Assembly: GCA_003247835.1 (NCBI GenBank) | Contig: QJYB01000024.1 | Location: 62,001 to 126,000, forward strand | Reading direction: 5' to 3' | From: Gammaproteobacteria bacterium | GTDB lineage: Bacteria > Pseudomonadota > Gammaproteobacteria > Pseudomonadales > Azotimanducaceae | Length of the DNA: 64,000 bases | Part shown: piece after piece, positions 63,759 to 64,000 of the stretch | Position numbering within the stretch: the stretch's first letter is position 1 | Layout of the letters: each line of letters opens with the position of its first letter | Notes under the pieces: generated by a model | What the model was told of the DNA's origin: nothing | Database searches by the model: none | What the model saw: only the letters and a program-made list of their open reading frames with translations | Made by a program: the position numbers and the translations under genes

Positions 63759-64000
63759 GCTGATCCAGGCAGGCGCCATCGGCTGCCCGGAATGCGATCT
63801 CCTCGGCGAGATCCCGGCGCTTGCACCGGGCGAGCGGGCCCGCTGCAGCCGCTGCGGTTTTCTGCTGGCGGTGAGTTACGAAGATCCATTCGGCCGCGCT
63901 TTCTCGTTCGCGCTGTCGGCGCTGATCATGCTGCTGGTCGCCATGGCGTTTCCGTTTCTGTCCATCACCGCATCGGGGATCAGCAACTCCATGACCCTGC
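63748..64000 (+). CDS. PqiA-type membrane protein, N-terminal part (cut by window edge)
   Basis: The first 84 residues are visible. Two CXXC pairs (CPEC and CSRC) form a zinc ribbon in front of a membrane segment that begins AFSFALSALIMLLVAMAFPFL, the PqiA pattern. PqiA proteins work with PqiB/YebT to move lipids between membranes. TTG at 63748 overlaps the MBL gene. The rest lies outside the window. Confidence 0.8.
   Translation, partial: MASELIQAGAIGCPECDLLGEIPALAPGERARCSRCGFLLAVSYEDPFGRAFSFALSALIMLLVAMAFPFLSITASGISNSMTL

Overview
The window is about 64 kb of GC-rich bacterial chromosome, densely packed with genes and with no sign of phage, transposon, plasmid or CRISPR. Gene content and order point to a gammaproteobacterium: the block aspS-yebC-ruvCAB-tolQRAB-pal-cpoB-queE-queC, the order nadA-bepA-tusA-perM-dapA-bamC, and wrbA next to a DUF2069 gene are all typical of Pseudomonas-like gammaproteobacteria. 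Many genes for acyl-CoA and alcohol metabolism (CaiB/BaiF CoA-transferase, propionyl-CoA synthetase, five SDR enzymes counting the argC-independent ones, ACAD10-like phosphotransferase) suggest a free-living, aerobic, lipid-using and probably aquatic heterotroph. Species cannot be named from this sequence alone.

Layout. 1-8.2 kb: the tail of a secreted cytochrome, then a tightly packed eight-gene minus-strand run (argC, subgroup-1c aspartate aminotransferase, rhlB-like helicase, nitrilase, AI-2E-type permease, hisC, cupin, rhomboid) with several 4-bp stop/start overlaps. 8.3-10.7 kb: two unrecognised proteins and a small serine esterase. 10.8-16.1 kb: MsbA-like ABC exporter, CoA-transferase, propionyl-CoA synthetase, ABM monooxygenase. 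16.1-21.2 kb: DUF2069, wrbA, YihY, TlpA-like lipoprotein, lytic transglycosylase, proS. 21.3-22.1 kb: HU protein with a strong terminator, five 18-bp dyad repeats and a good promoter. 22.1-33.4 kb: fmdB, aspS, yebC, ruvCAB, tol-pal, queE, queC; ybgC, which usually lies before tolQ, is absent. 33.4-36 kb: dps and a peroxiredoxin-glutaredoxin fusion (oxidative stress), then a true ACC deaminase. 36-40 kb: SGNH hydrolase, two membrane proteins, tRNA-Lys(UUU) with its promoter, an HTH regulator and a DUF2834 gene. 40-52 kb: phosphotransferase pair, two SDRs, a GPH-type MFS carrier and a beta-propeller-like lipoprotein, MltB-type transglycosylase, metallo-hydrolase, SDR, second MFS carrier, DUF4124 protein, phosphoesterase. 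52.1-54.7 kb: an 853-residue TIR-membrane-PEGA-FGE/SUMF1-alpha/beta-hydrolase fusion, the most unusual gene here. 54.7-64 kb: SDR, small ORF, GshB-like ATP-grasp, nadA, bepA, tusA, perM, dapA, bamC, MBL hydrolase and the start of a PqiA-type protein.

How the genes work together. The centre of the window holds envelope maintenance (Tol-Pal, CpoB, BamC, BepA, two lytic transglycosylases), DNA repair by Holliday-junction resolution (RuvABC), translation (ProS, AspRS, tRNA-Lys, YebC) and queuosine precursor synthesis (QueE, QueC). The AspRS carries residues of the non-discriminating type, which implies that this organism makes Asn-tRNA by amidation. The most interesting items to follow up are the TIR fusion protein, the repeated dyads after the HU gene, a shared GGCCTCTGC hairpin at two convergent gene ends, a palindromic insertion within the nitrilase gene, and a phased ATTAC/GTAAT operator candidate in front of the HTH regulator.
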